From NCBI GenBank assembly GCA_028532985.1, contig JANCIK010000002.1, positions 4,216,001 through 4,280,000 of the forward strand: a stretch of DNA of 64,000 bases, given 5' to 3'. Below are positions 31,607 to 42,987 of this stretch, piece after piece; the first letter of the stretch is position 1; each line of letters begins with the position of its first letter. A program made the position numbers and the translations under genes. Source of the stretch: Stropharia rugosoannulata. Taxonomy: Eukaryota > Basidiomycota > Agaricomycetes > Agaricales > Strophariaceae. A model generated the notes under the pieces. The model saw only the letters and a list, made by a program, of their open reading frames with translations. It was not told the DNA's origin and searched no databases.

Positions 31607-32149
31607 GAATGTGTTCAACAAAGTGTTGTACTTCGCATTCAATCGTTTCAGAGAACTTTGCCACGGATGAATGACTGCCAATGACTTTATGGAGGTATCT
31701 CCTGTGGGTACGAAACCTCTCTCCGTATGGTGTTAGTCCCAACGTTCTACTCCAACCCACTAACTCGCCTGCAAAGGGGACTATGGGCCGGTCGGAGTAT
31801 ATTTGGCCCCTACCATCCAGAAGCTCAACTGCAGTATAAATTGAGTTGAGTATGATAAGGTTCTGTCCCAAGACGGAAACAGAGATAATGTCCCCTGTCT
31901 CGTGAAATCAGTCGCAAAACTTGGGAGAGCTGAAACAATGTTCATACCCCACTTCCTTCCCCATTCTGCAAAGGTAACCCATGGATGGTGTGAGGGCATG
32001 GATAAGGTGTTTCCGATTAAAGGGAGCTTCCGAGGTCCTGGGGGTAGTGGAAAATTTCTCCTTCTGGCAGATAATCTGTGGATTAAGCCCACCGCTACGA
32101 CGAAGAGGATGAAACCAACAAGCAAGCTCATCTGAACAACAGGCGACAC

Positions 32150-34155
32150 AAGAGAACGTAAGAAATGGATAGCTTTTATACGAACTTATTATCACCTGAT
32201 GATAGTTGACATCCTTCCGCATTTGAAGGCCTGGGGATGTGGATCAGACGAATAAAGATTTGAATAAAGATACGCCACTCAAGTTGAAGAATAGCTTCCG
32301 CTGATAACCACAAAGGGGCGTGCCAACCCCTTTAATGAACTGCGGTCCAATCTACTGTAAGTTAGGATACAATGGCTGTTGTGTTCATATTCGGGAAATC
32401 AAACAGCAAGTAGGAGTGCTTAAAATAAATATGGCTGAGGAAAGGGCAACTAATTATATTTTACAAATCACAACATTTGAAGACAAATGTAAAGAGTGTC
32501 ATTTGGTACAATATAGAGATGGATACAGAACCTTTGAGTAACCCGGAATTTAGAAAATGGAGGACATTTCGATATTGGAGAAACCGGGTGTCCGGCTGTC
32601 CGGCTGGGAGGCTGTGCAGGAAGGGTCATGTGGTCAACAGCTTCTATATAAAGCAGTGATCGAACCTGATTAGGCAGGCCTTGGGCGAGCGTGCATCTGC
32701 CATTAACTATCAGTGTATGTGAATGTAGTTCTTCTGTGGCCAATAAAACATTATACATGTTACAAGTAATAGAGTATATTTTTCTGCTGCTATATCTTGC
32801 TTGATTACTCTGTATTGATGCAACGGGCAGAAGATGTTTGGTCCATTATGTATTGAAATCTTGCGATATCCCTTGTAACTTACTCAGCCTTTTTGGGCTC
32901 GCAAAACCTGAGCTTAAGCTCTGGTCTCTGTCAAATATGTGCCTGGATATTTGAGGCATGGAGGTGCCTGAAAATGTCTGCTAAATTATAGCTGCGTTGT
33001 TGCTTATAATAGTGACTATGGGTTGACTATAAGTACTTGTAAGATATTGCTATAGTACATTTTGACAAAGGCGGCGAGTCTTGAGACCAGCTATACATTA
33101 ATTCTATTGTCAAACCTCTATGGGTAGCGCGTTGAACCAACGTTGAACCAACTTCGTTAACATAGGCACTGCCAGGCAGCAAACATCACACGCCGGCGGC
33201 TGCGGCAATGTGCAATTGATGTCGGACTGTCCCGGTTTGCCGAGCAGCCAGCCTAAAGCCAGCCAGCCAGTCAACCGGTTTTTCCAACATCGAGAAATTG
33301 TCGCGCATGTGAGCCGCATTAATGCGGCACAAAGGAACGACGCAACTTCTAATATACATAGTTTAATAGGAATTTGGAGTTCGGAGGGCTCCGTGGTAAT
33401 ATATCATCGTCCAGGGCGGTGCTTCATGTGATACCACGTAAACATTCTCCACTTTCTTTGCATTATCATCCTTCTAGGAATCAAAAGCTCGTCTGTGCAC
33501 TGTCTGATGAGGATCGGAGTCATTGAGTTTCGTGTGGAAATTGTCATTCACGGTTCCAAACGACAAGTCTGCGATTAAAGCAGAGCTACCTATCAGTGAA
33601 GCTTGTAATTTTGAGTTTATATATCAGCTACAGAGTTCGGTGTTTCTACCACTGCGTTTGGAGGTCTGAATAATGTAGTTGATTTTCATATTTAACTTAT
33701 TACCTAAGTTGACTTTATTATTTGATCATAAGGGAGTCATTGTATGAACCTTTACCTGATTCAGTCGTGAAATGAGCGGAAAGACATTAGAGTAGTTTCA
33801 TGGGCGCTCAATTACTGCATAGTCAATGGAAATGTGCACTAATGCCATCACATGATTACAATGTGAGATGTTCATACAATACAGCTCCCTTTAAACCGGC
33901 ATACCAATCGCGTTAGACCGACGGGAGAAGGTCTCATTCGCAGAAACCACTCCTCCGGTCACAAACACAAAGGCTCTGGAGCATCGAAGACGATCAGCTT
34001 CTCCCTCCATTTTTGCATTCGCATACTATTTTTAGACGTTTTTGAAAATTATAAAAGCTAGGCAAGTACAGCTAGAGTCCTCAGAGTCACATCACATTCA
34101 AACACAGTAAGTCTTCAATAGCTAGTGCTTGCCAAAAAACTTAACAAAAATACAG
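32150..34155. other. Intergenic between P450 C and the small secreted protein
   Basis: The left part holds the reverse-strand P450 C promoter. ORFs at 32320-32541, 32468-32758 and 33110-33431 are short, overlap on opposite strands and carry no motif. The last 150 bases contain an A/T-rich TATA-like stretch (AAAATTATAAAAGC near 34045) about 100 bases before the small secreted protein start. Confidence 0.45.
34045..34060 (+). promoter_or_regulatory. TATA-like element before the small secreted protein gene
   Basis: ATTATAAAAGC lies about 105 bases before the start codon at 34156, a normal distance for a fungal TATA box with a short 5' UTR. The assignment rests on sequence and position only. Confidence 0.5.
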
Positions 34156-34528
34156 ATGTTCTTACTCAACAAGTATCTTCTTGTGGTGGTATCGGCTATT
34201 GCGCTTGTAGCAGCGCAGGCCCAGTGCAACAACGATAATGACTGCCCAGGAAGTGATGTTTGTTGTTCTGCAGCCGTATGTACATTTATTCATTAATATT
34301 ATGTGTATTAACTAATGACTGGCTTGCGCTCAAAATTTGAATCAGTTTGGTGAAGGTGGAGGAGCGAGCCTTTGCATTCCCCAGAGTAGCTGCGTGAACG
34401 TAAGAAAATCCCAATTCAGAGCTATTATACTTACTTCTGCTAATGACTACCCTACCCCATTTATTCAGAGTCAGTGCTTTGAATCCTTCGGAGGCAGAAA
34501 TGCGGAGGGCTTCTGCGACGGTGGTTAA
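34156..34528 (+). CDS. Small secreted cysteine-rich protein, 77 residues
   Basis: Three exons (34156-34275, 34346-34399, 34469-34528) with clean GT..AG introns encode 77 residues. Residues 1-22 (KYLLVVVSAIALVAAQA core) form a signal peptide. The mature part has eight cysteines: one in QCNN, one in DCPG, a CC pair, then LCIP, SCVN, QCFE and FCDG, and it is Gly/Ser-rich. Cysteine count, size and secretion fit a disulfide-knotted effector-like or apoplastic protein. The spacing does not match hydrophobins, whose eight cysteines include two CC pairs. The gene is compact, and exons 2-3 together carry four of the cysteines. Function unknown. Confidence 0.82.
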
Positions 34529-34843
34529 AGAGCAAAAAACTGAGATTGCAAGAAATATCATAGGAATAATCATCGATATGAAAGTTATGGCGGTTCTTTG
34601 TAAACCCATGTGTGTGCGACTGTGTATCTGTATCTATTCAAAATTGTTTCTGTTCAACTTGCGCAGCAATAATGCATTGATATCAAGGCTTGGTACAAGT
34701 GGTGACAATAGCTAGCAAGTGACAATCGACTGTCAAGCCGTAATTTTCACGCAGTGTAAAGTTGAAGGTCACCTCAAGCGTAGCAGTCGCCGTGTGTAAG
34801 TACTTTTCTTACAATGGGAATGCTGTACAAGGCAAATGAACAT

Positions 34844-34925
34844 GGCCGTGTGGCGAAATGGCATCGCGTCTGACTACGACTCAGAGCGCATCAGGAGATT
34901 GCAGGTTCGACCCCTGTCTCGGTCA
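34844..34925 (+). tRNA. tRNA-Arg(ACG) with a 10-nt intron
   Basis: An 82-nt cloverleaf: acceptor GGCCGTG pairs with CTCGGTC (one mismatch), a short D arm (GCG/CGC), anticodon stem TCTGA/TCAGG, and T arm GCAGG-TTCGACC-CCTGT. The anticodon ACG is at 34876-34878. A 10-nt intron (34880-34889, CTCAGAGCGC) sits one base 3' of the anticodon, the canonical position. Without the intron the anticodon loop is CTACGAA. Reading the intron as variable loop instead would give an abnormally long 15-nt variable region. CCA is not encoded. Confidence 0.9.
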
Positions 34926-34926
34926 C

Positions 34927-34932
34927 TTTTTT
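34927..34932 (+). terminator. RNA polymerase III terminator
   Basis: Run of six T directly after the tRNA-Arg discriminator region (one base between). Confidence 0.85.
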
Positions 34933-36382
34933 GCCGATTAGCTATGCGACTGCCAAATGCGGTGACAGGCTCTGCGAGGCAGGCCTTTGAAATTTGAACT
35001 TTGAAGACACCGTAGACACGAAGTTTGCTTGTTTTATTTTTATTTTTGTCAAGTACCAGTCACTGTCGGTTGCAAGTGTAGAATACTTAATTATCACAAT
35101 TCAATGTTAATGTTGAACAATCCAAAAAACCTGGCACGTCGCAGTCGCCGTCCTGACTACCGAGTAAACTCAGACACTACGTTATTGTGATATTTGCCTT
35201 AAGTGTTCCATTTTGAAAGACCATGACGCCCGAGTTGGTGCGTAATTTTTAATGATCGATGATTATACATCACGCCGGTATAGCTAACAGAAAATCAACA
35301 GAAGCCTCGTTAGACAGTCGTAACTTGGGTAACTTCTACCGCCGTAGAAATCGACTCGTTCAGTACGGTAAGATGGGATATGTTATTGCTGTGTTCAATC
35401 TTACAATCTCCTTCGACATGCCCCTATATTTTGCTCCTTATCAAAATGCTCTGGCGTTTTCCCGAGGGCACTATCCGCGTATACTAATGCTTATGTGCTC
35501 TCTTTTGTATGCTGACTTTTGTATTCATTGTGGAAGAGCCAAAATTCATGGTCTCATATTCCTCAGTCTTACTTTGTTCTCTCTGTAATTGTGGTAAACA
35601 TATTATTTTTAGTTACGCTGTTAATAGACTGACCGTGACAGTGGGGTGTGCATTCTAATATAAGATGGCTGATAAGGCGGGAAAAGCATAATTGAGATGT
35701 ATTGCCTCTCAACGGCATGTTTTTACATTATAGCTAGGTCCGGAGGTAAATGGAAAAGCGCCTATCGTGTGGTCCTTCGCAAGCATTCAGCAGCAAAGAC
35801 AGTGGGAGTTTCAATTTTTGTTACTGAAGTAGTACTAAGTGCACCAAAGCATCAGCATCTTTGGAATCTACAGAAGGCCTATGATACGCCACTGCCTTTT
35901 CTGATCGTCCGCTGTGTCGGTGGCTTATCGAAGGCTTCCTACATACATTCGACTTCTCGGGTGTTCCCACTACGCAAAACCGTATGTATTAGTATTATGC
36001 AAATGTAGGTTAAGGAGTTGTGTTCGTGATAAGCTGACTGTTATTACGGGAAGATCCGTTCATAATCCCTTTGATCAGCGTATAGCCCTTCCGTTCATAT
36101 ACCCTAGATTTGTTGAGAAATTCGTCCCATAGTATGTAATACACAGGAAGAAATTTACATACACGGTAAGGTCGGAATTCGACCAGACGTCTGTGAAAGT
36201 CGCCATAGAGTTTCACAAATTTTCGGACAGTCAGGTCCGATATACAGGCCCTCCAACAACACGATGTTTTACGAAAGTCTTTAGATAAATAGCCTCGTCG
36301 CATGCAGAAAAAATTCAAATTCCAGATCGTAGATATGTCTCCGTGCTTGAATCGGAATTACGTCACCCCTTCTCTGGTCTAT

Positions 36383-36799
36383 TTATGCATTGTCTCCTAG
36401 GGATCGGAAGATCGCATCCTTTTTGAGGCAAACCCTGAGCTCGACGTCCGAGTGCGGCCACGCATAGCATAGCCTATTACCCTGAAAGATGTAATGTGGG
36501 TGGATGCATGCCGCGGGCAGCAGCAGCTTATCACCAGGAACCCTGGTTGGACCCTGGCATGCCTTAGTTGACCGGGCAGAGCCGTCGACATATGAGTGTG
36601 AGATGACGAGAGCGGCCTTCCTGGGCGCAAGCGCAGGCGCGCTCGTACCGCTCCCGAGAACGTGCCCCACGTCGTGCCCGCCACCGGTGAATATATGGCG
36701 TCGTGGGGCGTGTTCGGCGCTGAGGAAGGCATACATGTAGTTCGCCGCCCGCAGTGGGAACGCCGTTGCAAATTCTTTCCGCGTGTGCTCCAGACGCAT
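36383..36799 (-). CDS. Unassigned reverse ORF, possible gene end
   Basis: Reverse frame of 138 codons ending in TAG at 36383, in a G/C-rich island. It contains FTGGGHDVGHVLGSGTSAP and an ISHSYVDG stretch. Overlapping frames on both strands are also open, which is common in G/C-rich DNA, so coding is doubtful. If real, upstream exons would lie at 36800-37060. No family recognised. Confidence 0.2.
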   Translation of the reverse strand: MRLEHTRKEFATAFPLRAANYMYAFLSAEHAPRRHIFTGGGHDVGHVLGSGTSAPALAPRKAALVISHSYVDGSARSTKACQGPTRVPGDKLLLPAACIHPHYIFQGNRLCYAWPHSDVELRVCLKKDAIFRSLGDNA

Positions 36800-38104
36800 T
36801 GCATGGGATGTATATTCTTATTGAGCGTCGAACTTTGGAGCCAGGGCGGTACCCCATCCGTGCGTGCGTGCGTACTTGCGTGCGTCCGCCGCGCCACGCT
36901 GCAGCCTCGTTCCTTCTGGTCTGATGAGAAAATGATACAAAGCCCACTGTCAACATTGACATTGACAAGTTAATGTGCCGATCACAGCGCGGTTTCTCAT
37001 GCGCGCCTTCGCCAGTACATAGGCGTAGTGGTAAAAATAGAACGGTGTCCGAACAGAGCTGCACCGGGTGCGGTCTCCGATTCCTTTTGGCATTGGGCGA
37101 GTAGTTACTTATAGACGAAATCTGAGGAGCGCGCTGGTGGAAGTTGATAGATTAAAAGCTCTCGATGCATACTCACCCCATACCTTCTGGATTTAGCAGA
37201 GAAAAGGTCGCATTCGTGTCATTTAACAAAAAGTATGTATGTAGGCATGGCAAATGTTTGTAATTTGCAAGGATCTCCGAAGAATAATCTGAGTATATTT
37301 GGCAGAACATACGCTCACCTGCTGTTCCTCGTGTAACTAACTCTGCTGCGCAGACAAAAATTCTTCTCGTTCGCAGAACCCTAAATCCTTTCTGGTAACG
37401 GCTTCCAGGCTCTGATATGCCATTCCTATACTTACAACTATTCTTGAGCACCTATGATATGCTGCACATTAAGTATATCTTTAGCCCGTAGACATTGACA
37501 ACTGACACAAATTGGACAGCTTCCATGCATGTCGACGGGTATGTAGGGCTGCATTCAGGAGCCAGGCCCAAGTCTGGATAAATACAGCCAGACGTATGCA
37601 GTGATCGCGACGGCGAGGCTGCCTGTGGGAGCGCCTGGGTACTATGAGACATAGCAACCGCATTGGCGTTGAACAGAAGTGATAACGGACGCGGGGGGCT
37701 AGTTTAGGTAATAGGCATGCATACCCCCATGAGGCACGTCACTAATTATTCAGCTCGCCGGGGCTTTGTATCCTCTTTGAGCTTTGACTAGTGACTCTTG
37801 CTGTCGGCAGTCGAGCAAATTCAGGCAGTAACACTGCCCCGTAGAATTGAGCAGCGCCCGTGTGACCCATGCGTCTTCGACGCACATTATAGCAAAATCA
37901 GAAGGTTAGGAAGCTGAGTCAAGTTGCTGTAGCTTCGCAGAGAGGTTGCCATGTTAAGTTGAGTTACCGTTCGGGCGCTTCTTGCCATTTTAGAGGAGGT
38001 CAGACGACCCTGGACCTGGCGCGTTACTACATTGTCCTACCAATGGGTGCCCATGTATTTCGGGCTCGCAGAAACAGGCGCTGTAATGAAAGGAACGAGG
38101 CACG

Positions 38105-38141
38105 AGCTCCGTCCCAACCACGGAACGACAGGGACGGAGCT
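38105..38141. repeat. 11-bp inverted repeat (hairpin)
   Basis: AGCTCCGTCCC (38105-38115) and GGGACGGAGCT (38131-38141) are exact reverse complements separated by 15 bases. No T run or adjacent gene end explains it. Confidence 0.65.
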
Positions 38142-39296
38142 TTGCCTGATATACGAAAATAAAATACTTTACTTTGGATTAATGCGGTGACCAGAATGCT
38201 ATCGCTTAGTCTATGAGCGATTTACCAGGATACCGACTTGCATATGTCTATTTGCGCGCGAGACTAATATGGCGAGGAATATTCACCTGTAGCGGCATAG
38301 GACGAGGACCTAGGATCCTAGGGCCGTGGACACCGCTCGCTGAATATTCAGGTATGCGATTAGACTTGACTATGCCCCAACTAGACATTTGCTCCGCGTG
38401 GGTATCCCTGGCTTGAAGCTTGAAGCTCAAGTTTCAGTAGTATCACCGGGACTACTCATACTGCGCGACAACACACCGCCAAGTAGTACTCTTTGCAGAA
38501 ATAATGAAATTCGTACTTATGTCCACGGCCACTTCGTATCGCAGTCTTCGTCCTCCGCGCCTCATTGCGCAGCAGCGTGCGTTCACTACCCAACCCACTG
38601 GAATACTCCGCGCCAGGCGCTCGCACGCCCCGTTATACCACGCATCGTGCACCAACGAATCAAAAAGCAGACGCGATGAGCGACAACGATCGAGCGGCGA
38701 GGCTATACGCTTAATCTGCTATATCCACTTACAGTAACTCACTATCTCGAGTTGATTTATTGGGTACGTATCGGGCACCGGTATGCATACATATTGCTCA
38801 TGCCTCAGACTTGTGGCCTGCCGCCGCCGACCACAACACAATGTAGTATAGGCGATACTGTCCTGAGAATGGAGACGCATTCGCGTGCTGGCGCACGCCC
38901 TAGCACACCTCGATCTGTCCCTGGCGCAGGCTGTCGATCGGGCGTCGGAGGCGGAGGTCGAGTGCTTGTAGGGTGTGTCGTAGTCAGTAGCACTCATCGT
39001 GTACATATCTTATTCGGGAAGACTCGCAGTAGCCAGTAGAAACTCGCAGACCTCGGGCAAGACGTTGTAGGGCGTACGCAGACGTGATCAGAGGCTGTGG
39101 AACTGTGCACCGAGGGGCGTAGACTTTCATCGTGTTTCGGAGCGAGCATCGCTTAATCAACAATCTATAGAGCAGACACATAGAATAAAGATAAAACATG
39201 AGCAAATCGGTAGCTGGCCGGCTGGGTGAGTGGAGGGGTAAACAGATAGGGCGGCTCGCGAATACCGTGAAGTCATCTGGCGCCCAGGTATTTTCT

Positions 39297-42200
39297 TTAC
39301 AAGAAATAATCCGCCGGAGGCCGCTTGGCAGGTATTGATTTGACGTCCTAGACACGAAAACACATTTTAAAAGAAAGAAATTAATGAGCACCACAAACCC
39401 GTAAACATGAGAGGGAGGGGGGACGAACCACAGGTGCGTGGTGGAACACCTTGTACTCCTGCGCGAGGTGCTCGTCGAGCTCGAGGATCGACGCGACGTT
39501 GCCGCACCTGTGTGGGAGATAGCGCGTCAGTAATAGTAATGGTAGTGCCAGTCAGTGTCGGGAGGCCGTCATCGGACATAGTACACGCGAGGCGGGTGGA
39601 GTACACCTATACAGATACACCAAACGCCCCTCCCCGGACCCCTACGCTCCACGCTCTCACACCCAAACCCCCAAAAAAATCCAAATCCAAACTACTTCAC
39701 GCTCCCCACCAAGCCTCTCCACGCTCCCTCTCCTCGCTCCTTCCCCACGCTCCCAGCCCCTCAAATCACCTCCCAAACACGAAAAAAGCACTCACCGATA
39801 ACAATAATTCGGCGCACTCCACACCGTCACGATCGTATTATCAAACATGAGCTTAAAGCCCTCCATGGCAAGCTGGTGTGCGCGTGCGATGAGGTCGATC
39901 GCATTGTTGTGCGCGAACGCCTTGGTCGCGTCCGCGCCGAACAGGAACCCGGCGCCCCGCGGGGAGAGTGCCCAGCCACCGATGTCTATTTTGTTGGTGG
40001 TTGGTGGATTCGGGGATCACGAATGATTCGAAGTGATAAATGGTGGGCGGGAAGGAGCAGAGAATAGCCGATTGATTTGTCGTTATTTCGAGATGTCGTA
40101 GAGAAAAGAAGGCGTGCGCAGGGTCGTTGTCGTTCGAAAACATGTCAGAGATGTCGTTCCAAAGCATATGAAGCGCATCGTTCAATAATAAACCAAGAAA
40201 AGTGCAAAAATGCGTTAGCAAAAGCACTCAAACCCACCCCCGCGAATAACACCTCGCATCCCGCCGCGTTGACATCGCCTTGCCTCGCACGAGGTGACGC
40301 AGACATACGAGCCAACGAAGACGAGGCGTGGCAAGGGGACGAGAGACAGGGGGTAGAAATGCGACGTACCGTCCGGATCGGACCACAACAGGTCACACAT
40401 CGTCCCGTCGTGCGGGACCTCCTGCTTCCTGTCGATAGAGCGTATCTGTAATGGAAAAAATCATGAGCCAGGCCCAATCTTACACACCCACCACCCCACC
40501 CCACCGCCCTCCCAAAAACATAAAAACACAAACTAAAACCCAAACACAAAAGCACCAACCAAAAAAAAAATTAAACCCACCTGATCAATCCCAAACAAAC
40601 TCGGACTCAGCCCCCCATGCACACAAAACACTCGCCCATCTACGATCGCACCAAGCGCGAGATAATCAAAAACCTCACAGCACCACCGCCACACCGCCCC
40701 GCCCCCATACTTCCGCTGGCACTCGTCGTAGAACCCGTAGACTTGGGTGATCTGCCGCGATTCGTGGTTCCCCCGGATAAGTGTGATGCGCTCTGGGTAG
40801 CGCACCTTAAGCGCGAGGAGGAGGAGGAAGGTCTCGACGGAGTAGAACCCGCGGTCGACGAAGTCGCCTGTTGGACGGTGGGCGGGTGGTTAGGGGAGGA
40901 TAGAATGGAGGGAGGGAGGGAGGGACGGTAGGTTGAAGGGAGAGAGTAGGTTTTTTGTGTAGGAGGGCATGTGTTTTTGATTTTGTTTTGATTTTGGGTA
41001 AGTGGGGTGGAGAGGGACGCGCCGTTGCAGTTGGGTACATTCAAGGCCCGCGTCGAGTCGAGTGTAGTCGGTCCGGGTGATCGTAGCGACGACGCGGTGA
41101 CGCAAAGGTAGTGATAGGAATCGAAAACGACGCCCAGCCAGAGGTAGAAGTAGAGGTAGAAGTAGAGGTAGATGCGCATTAGACCGTAGAGGATGAGGTG
41201 ACGCACATCGACACGTAGATAACAGAAGATCGAGCATAAGAAAAAACAAGTCAGCACAACGCCCAAAAGCCTCACGACGCCTCCAAACTCAGAAGACAAA
41301 AAAAATATCGGGTTGACGGAATATAACCGCTCCGACTCAGACGAAGGATACCGCTCCGACGAGTATATCGCTCCGACGAGTAAACCATTCAGAGAAATAA
41401 AACGGCGCGACGCAACAATCCAAACACCCCCTCAAAACCCTTCAAAACCCCCCAATAAAGACAAAATGAAGAGAAAGATAGCACGCACCCATAAATAAAT
41501 AATTCGTATCGGGGCAGAACCCGCCCATGCGGAAGAGCTCCATGAGGTCAAAGAACTGGCCGTGGATGTCGCCGCATATCTGGGAGGATGGGTTGGGTCA
41601 GATTGAACCTCGAGAGTAAGTGTAAGATGCGATAATAGTGGTACGAGCTGCGGTGATAGTGGTACGAGATGCGACGATAGTGGAGCCGAGAGCCGCGACG
41701 ATGCGATACGCGAGGAAACCCACCAAAACCCCCCTTTTTTTAAAAAAGGAAGAAGCACAAAACGCACCGTAACAGGTGAATCGACGACCTGGACATTGCC
41801 TTCCTCTATGAGGACCTCGCGCGCCTTGATGCAGAGGCGCTTGACCTGCTCCTCGGAGATCGGCTCGCATCGTAGGAGTTGTGCAATTTGTCTTTTTTTT
41901 TGGAGAGTGTGTTTGTTTACATGGAGGGGTTTTTGTGTGCAGGGAGATGGGGAGAGGGCGGCAGGTGGAATCGGTCGTGGGTTTGTGGAGATCGTTGAAT
42001 GATCATTAATGTATGTTTTCAGGATGCGGAATGCAGGGATTGGTGATCCGGGTGCATTTCATTTTTGTGATTCGTGATTCGGAATGCAGGGAGGACGCGA
42101 AGCCGAGGGAAGAAAAGTGAGCAAGCGGGGAGCGCAAGGAAGGTCGGAATGTCGGCGGACGAGTGGGACACACGACAAGTCACGCGGGACAGAGGCAACC

Positions 42201-42334
42201 ACGGAAAGAGAGCAGAAGGAACACGGGGGTGGCAGAGAGAAAACAAGAAAGGAGAGAAAATGAAAGAGAAGAAGATATTCAGTCGGTGTTGGATTGCATT
42301 TTTTCGAGACTTACTCGTCTAGGTCGCTCGGCAT
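39297..42334 (-). CDS. PPH3: Serine/threonine protein phosphatase 4 catalytic subunit
   Basis: PPP-family metal-dependent phosphatase, the PP4 catalytic subunit (yeast Pph3), which dephosphorylates DNA-damage and checkpoint targets. Eight reverse exons: 42315-42334, 41768-41891, 41489-41579, 40581-40867, 40370-40445, 39796-39985, 39432-39507, 39297-39347. They give 304 residues (PP4c is about 307). It has [39 protein letters not shown] and CVHGGLSPS, and [12 protein letters not shown]. The start [18 protein letters not shown] and the C-terminal DYFL (the methylated leucine) identify PP4 rather than PP2A, PP6 or PPG1. Every junction keeps frame. Unlike the short introns elsewhere, its introns are 84-621 nt (423, 188, 621, 135, 384, 288, 84). 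Confidence 0.95.
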
Positions 42335-42487
42335 TTTCTGGGTTGGGTTGGGTTTAAATCAGTTAGTTAGTCAAGGACGGTGAGTCCTGCACGGACGTGC
42401 GACGCCAGCAGTCGAGCTCTGCGCACGAGCGACCAACGATGCAAGGGCGGATAAGAGGTGCTGGCGCTGGCGCTGAGGCGATCGTCG

Positions 42488-42512
42488 CGGTCGTGGTCGT
42501 GGTCGTGGTCGT
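42488..42512 (+). repeat. GTCGTG microsatellite
   Basis: About four tandem copies of GGTCGT between 42488 and 42512, in the presumed 5' region of the PP4 gene. Confidence 0.8.
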
Positions 42513-42750
42513 AGTTAGATCACAGACCCACCAGTCCTCCCGGCTCTGCGCCCGGCGTCCGGCCCGGAGAGGTATAGAGTATGTACATTCTAACAAGTAG
42601 CGGCGACTCGGAGTGAAGGAGAACCACTCTTGCCTTCGTACCATAATATCTGAGCTGCGACGCCTGAACAAAGCCACGCCCTACCGTGCTCTACTAGCCT
42701 AGTGTACCAATTCAAAATAAGGCTCGCTGGTCTTTTCTTTTTTTCTTTCT

Positions 42751-42987
42751 CTGGCTTTCGTATATGATGCTTCTGTCAACGTTCAACGTTTCAACCCTCA
42801 TGAACTCGCTCGTCCTGATTTCACATCTGACAAATATGTTGGTCAACGTCTCACCTTTGCTGACTCTGGGTTCCCGAAAGAGTTCATCATTAACATCTTA
42901 AACTCTTCCTGGGATACAGCTATTGCTGAAGCTAAAACTTCTGCAGCCCAGCCTCGAGAGGCTTCGAGTGAACAATTTCTGTTGTAA
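42751..42987 (+). pseudogene. Orphan C-terminal coding fragment
   Basis: An open frame of 78 codons with no ATG start, ending in TAA at 42987. It reads FVYDASVNVQRFNPHEL through SGFPKEFIINILNSSWDTA to EASSEQFLL. Codon use and residue mix look like real protein, but no upstream exon or family is recognised. It may be the tail of a mobile-element or host gene left by rearrangement. Confidence 0.35.

Larger units (their letters stand above)
28408..32149 (-). pseudogene. Cytochrome P450 (P450 C), interrupted by E2
   Basis: The reverse-strand gene runs from ATG 32149 to TAG 28408. It shows the anchor LLVGFILFVVAVGLI, hinge FPLPPGPRKLPLIGN, I-helix AGGSDT, ExxR in KEVLRW, EFNPERF, heme loop FGFGRRKCPG and the tail SHPCPLQCTVSPR. 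The exon plan copies P450 B, including the 11-nt micro-exon that holds the heme Cys codon. The only lesion I found is E2, inserted in exon 2 (31598-31894 on one side, resuming at 29925). Across one copy of the 9-bp duplication the reading is FVEHILSPDDLDSS, in frame. I saw no stop or frameshift elsewhere, so inactivation by E2 looks recent. The heme and I-helix motifs are intact. A truncated protein could be made from the first exons only. Confidence 0.88.
34933..39296. other. Long unassigned stretch
   Basis: No recognisable gene. Forward ORFs at 35259-35588 and 35697-36008 and reverse ORFs at 37173-37663 lack motifs and splice support. Composition turns G/C-rich between about 36400 and 36900 and again after 38500. 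A (GTGC)n-like microsatellite lies near 36860-36890 and a hairpin at 38105-38141. One reverse ORF (36383-36799) is listed separately because it is the most protein-like. Confidence 0.4.

Noticed and set aside
28408..32149. Two separate partial P450 genes on the reverse strand
   Set aside because: The halves meet at a 9-bp duplication and join in frame; they are one gene split by E2.
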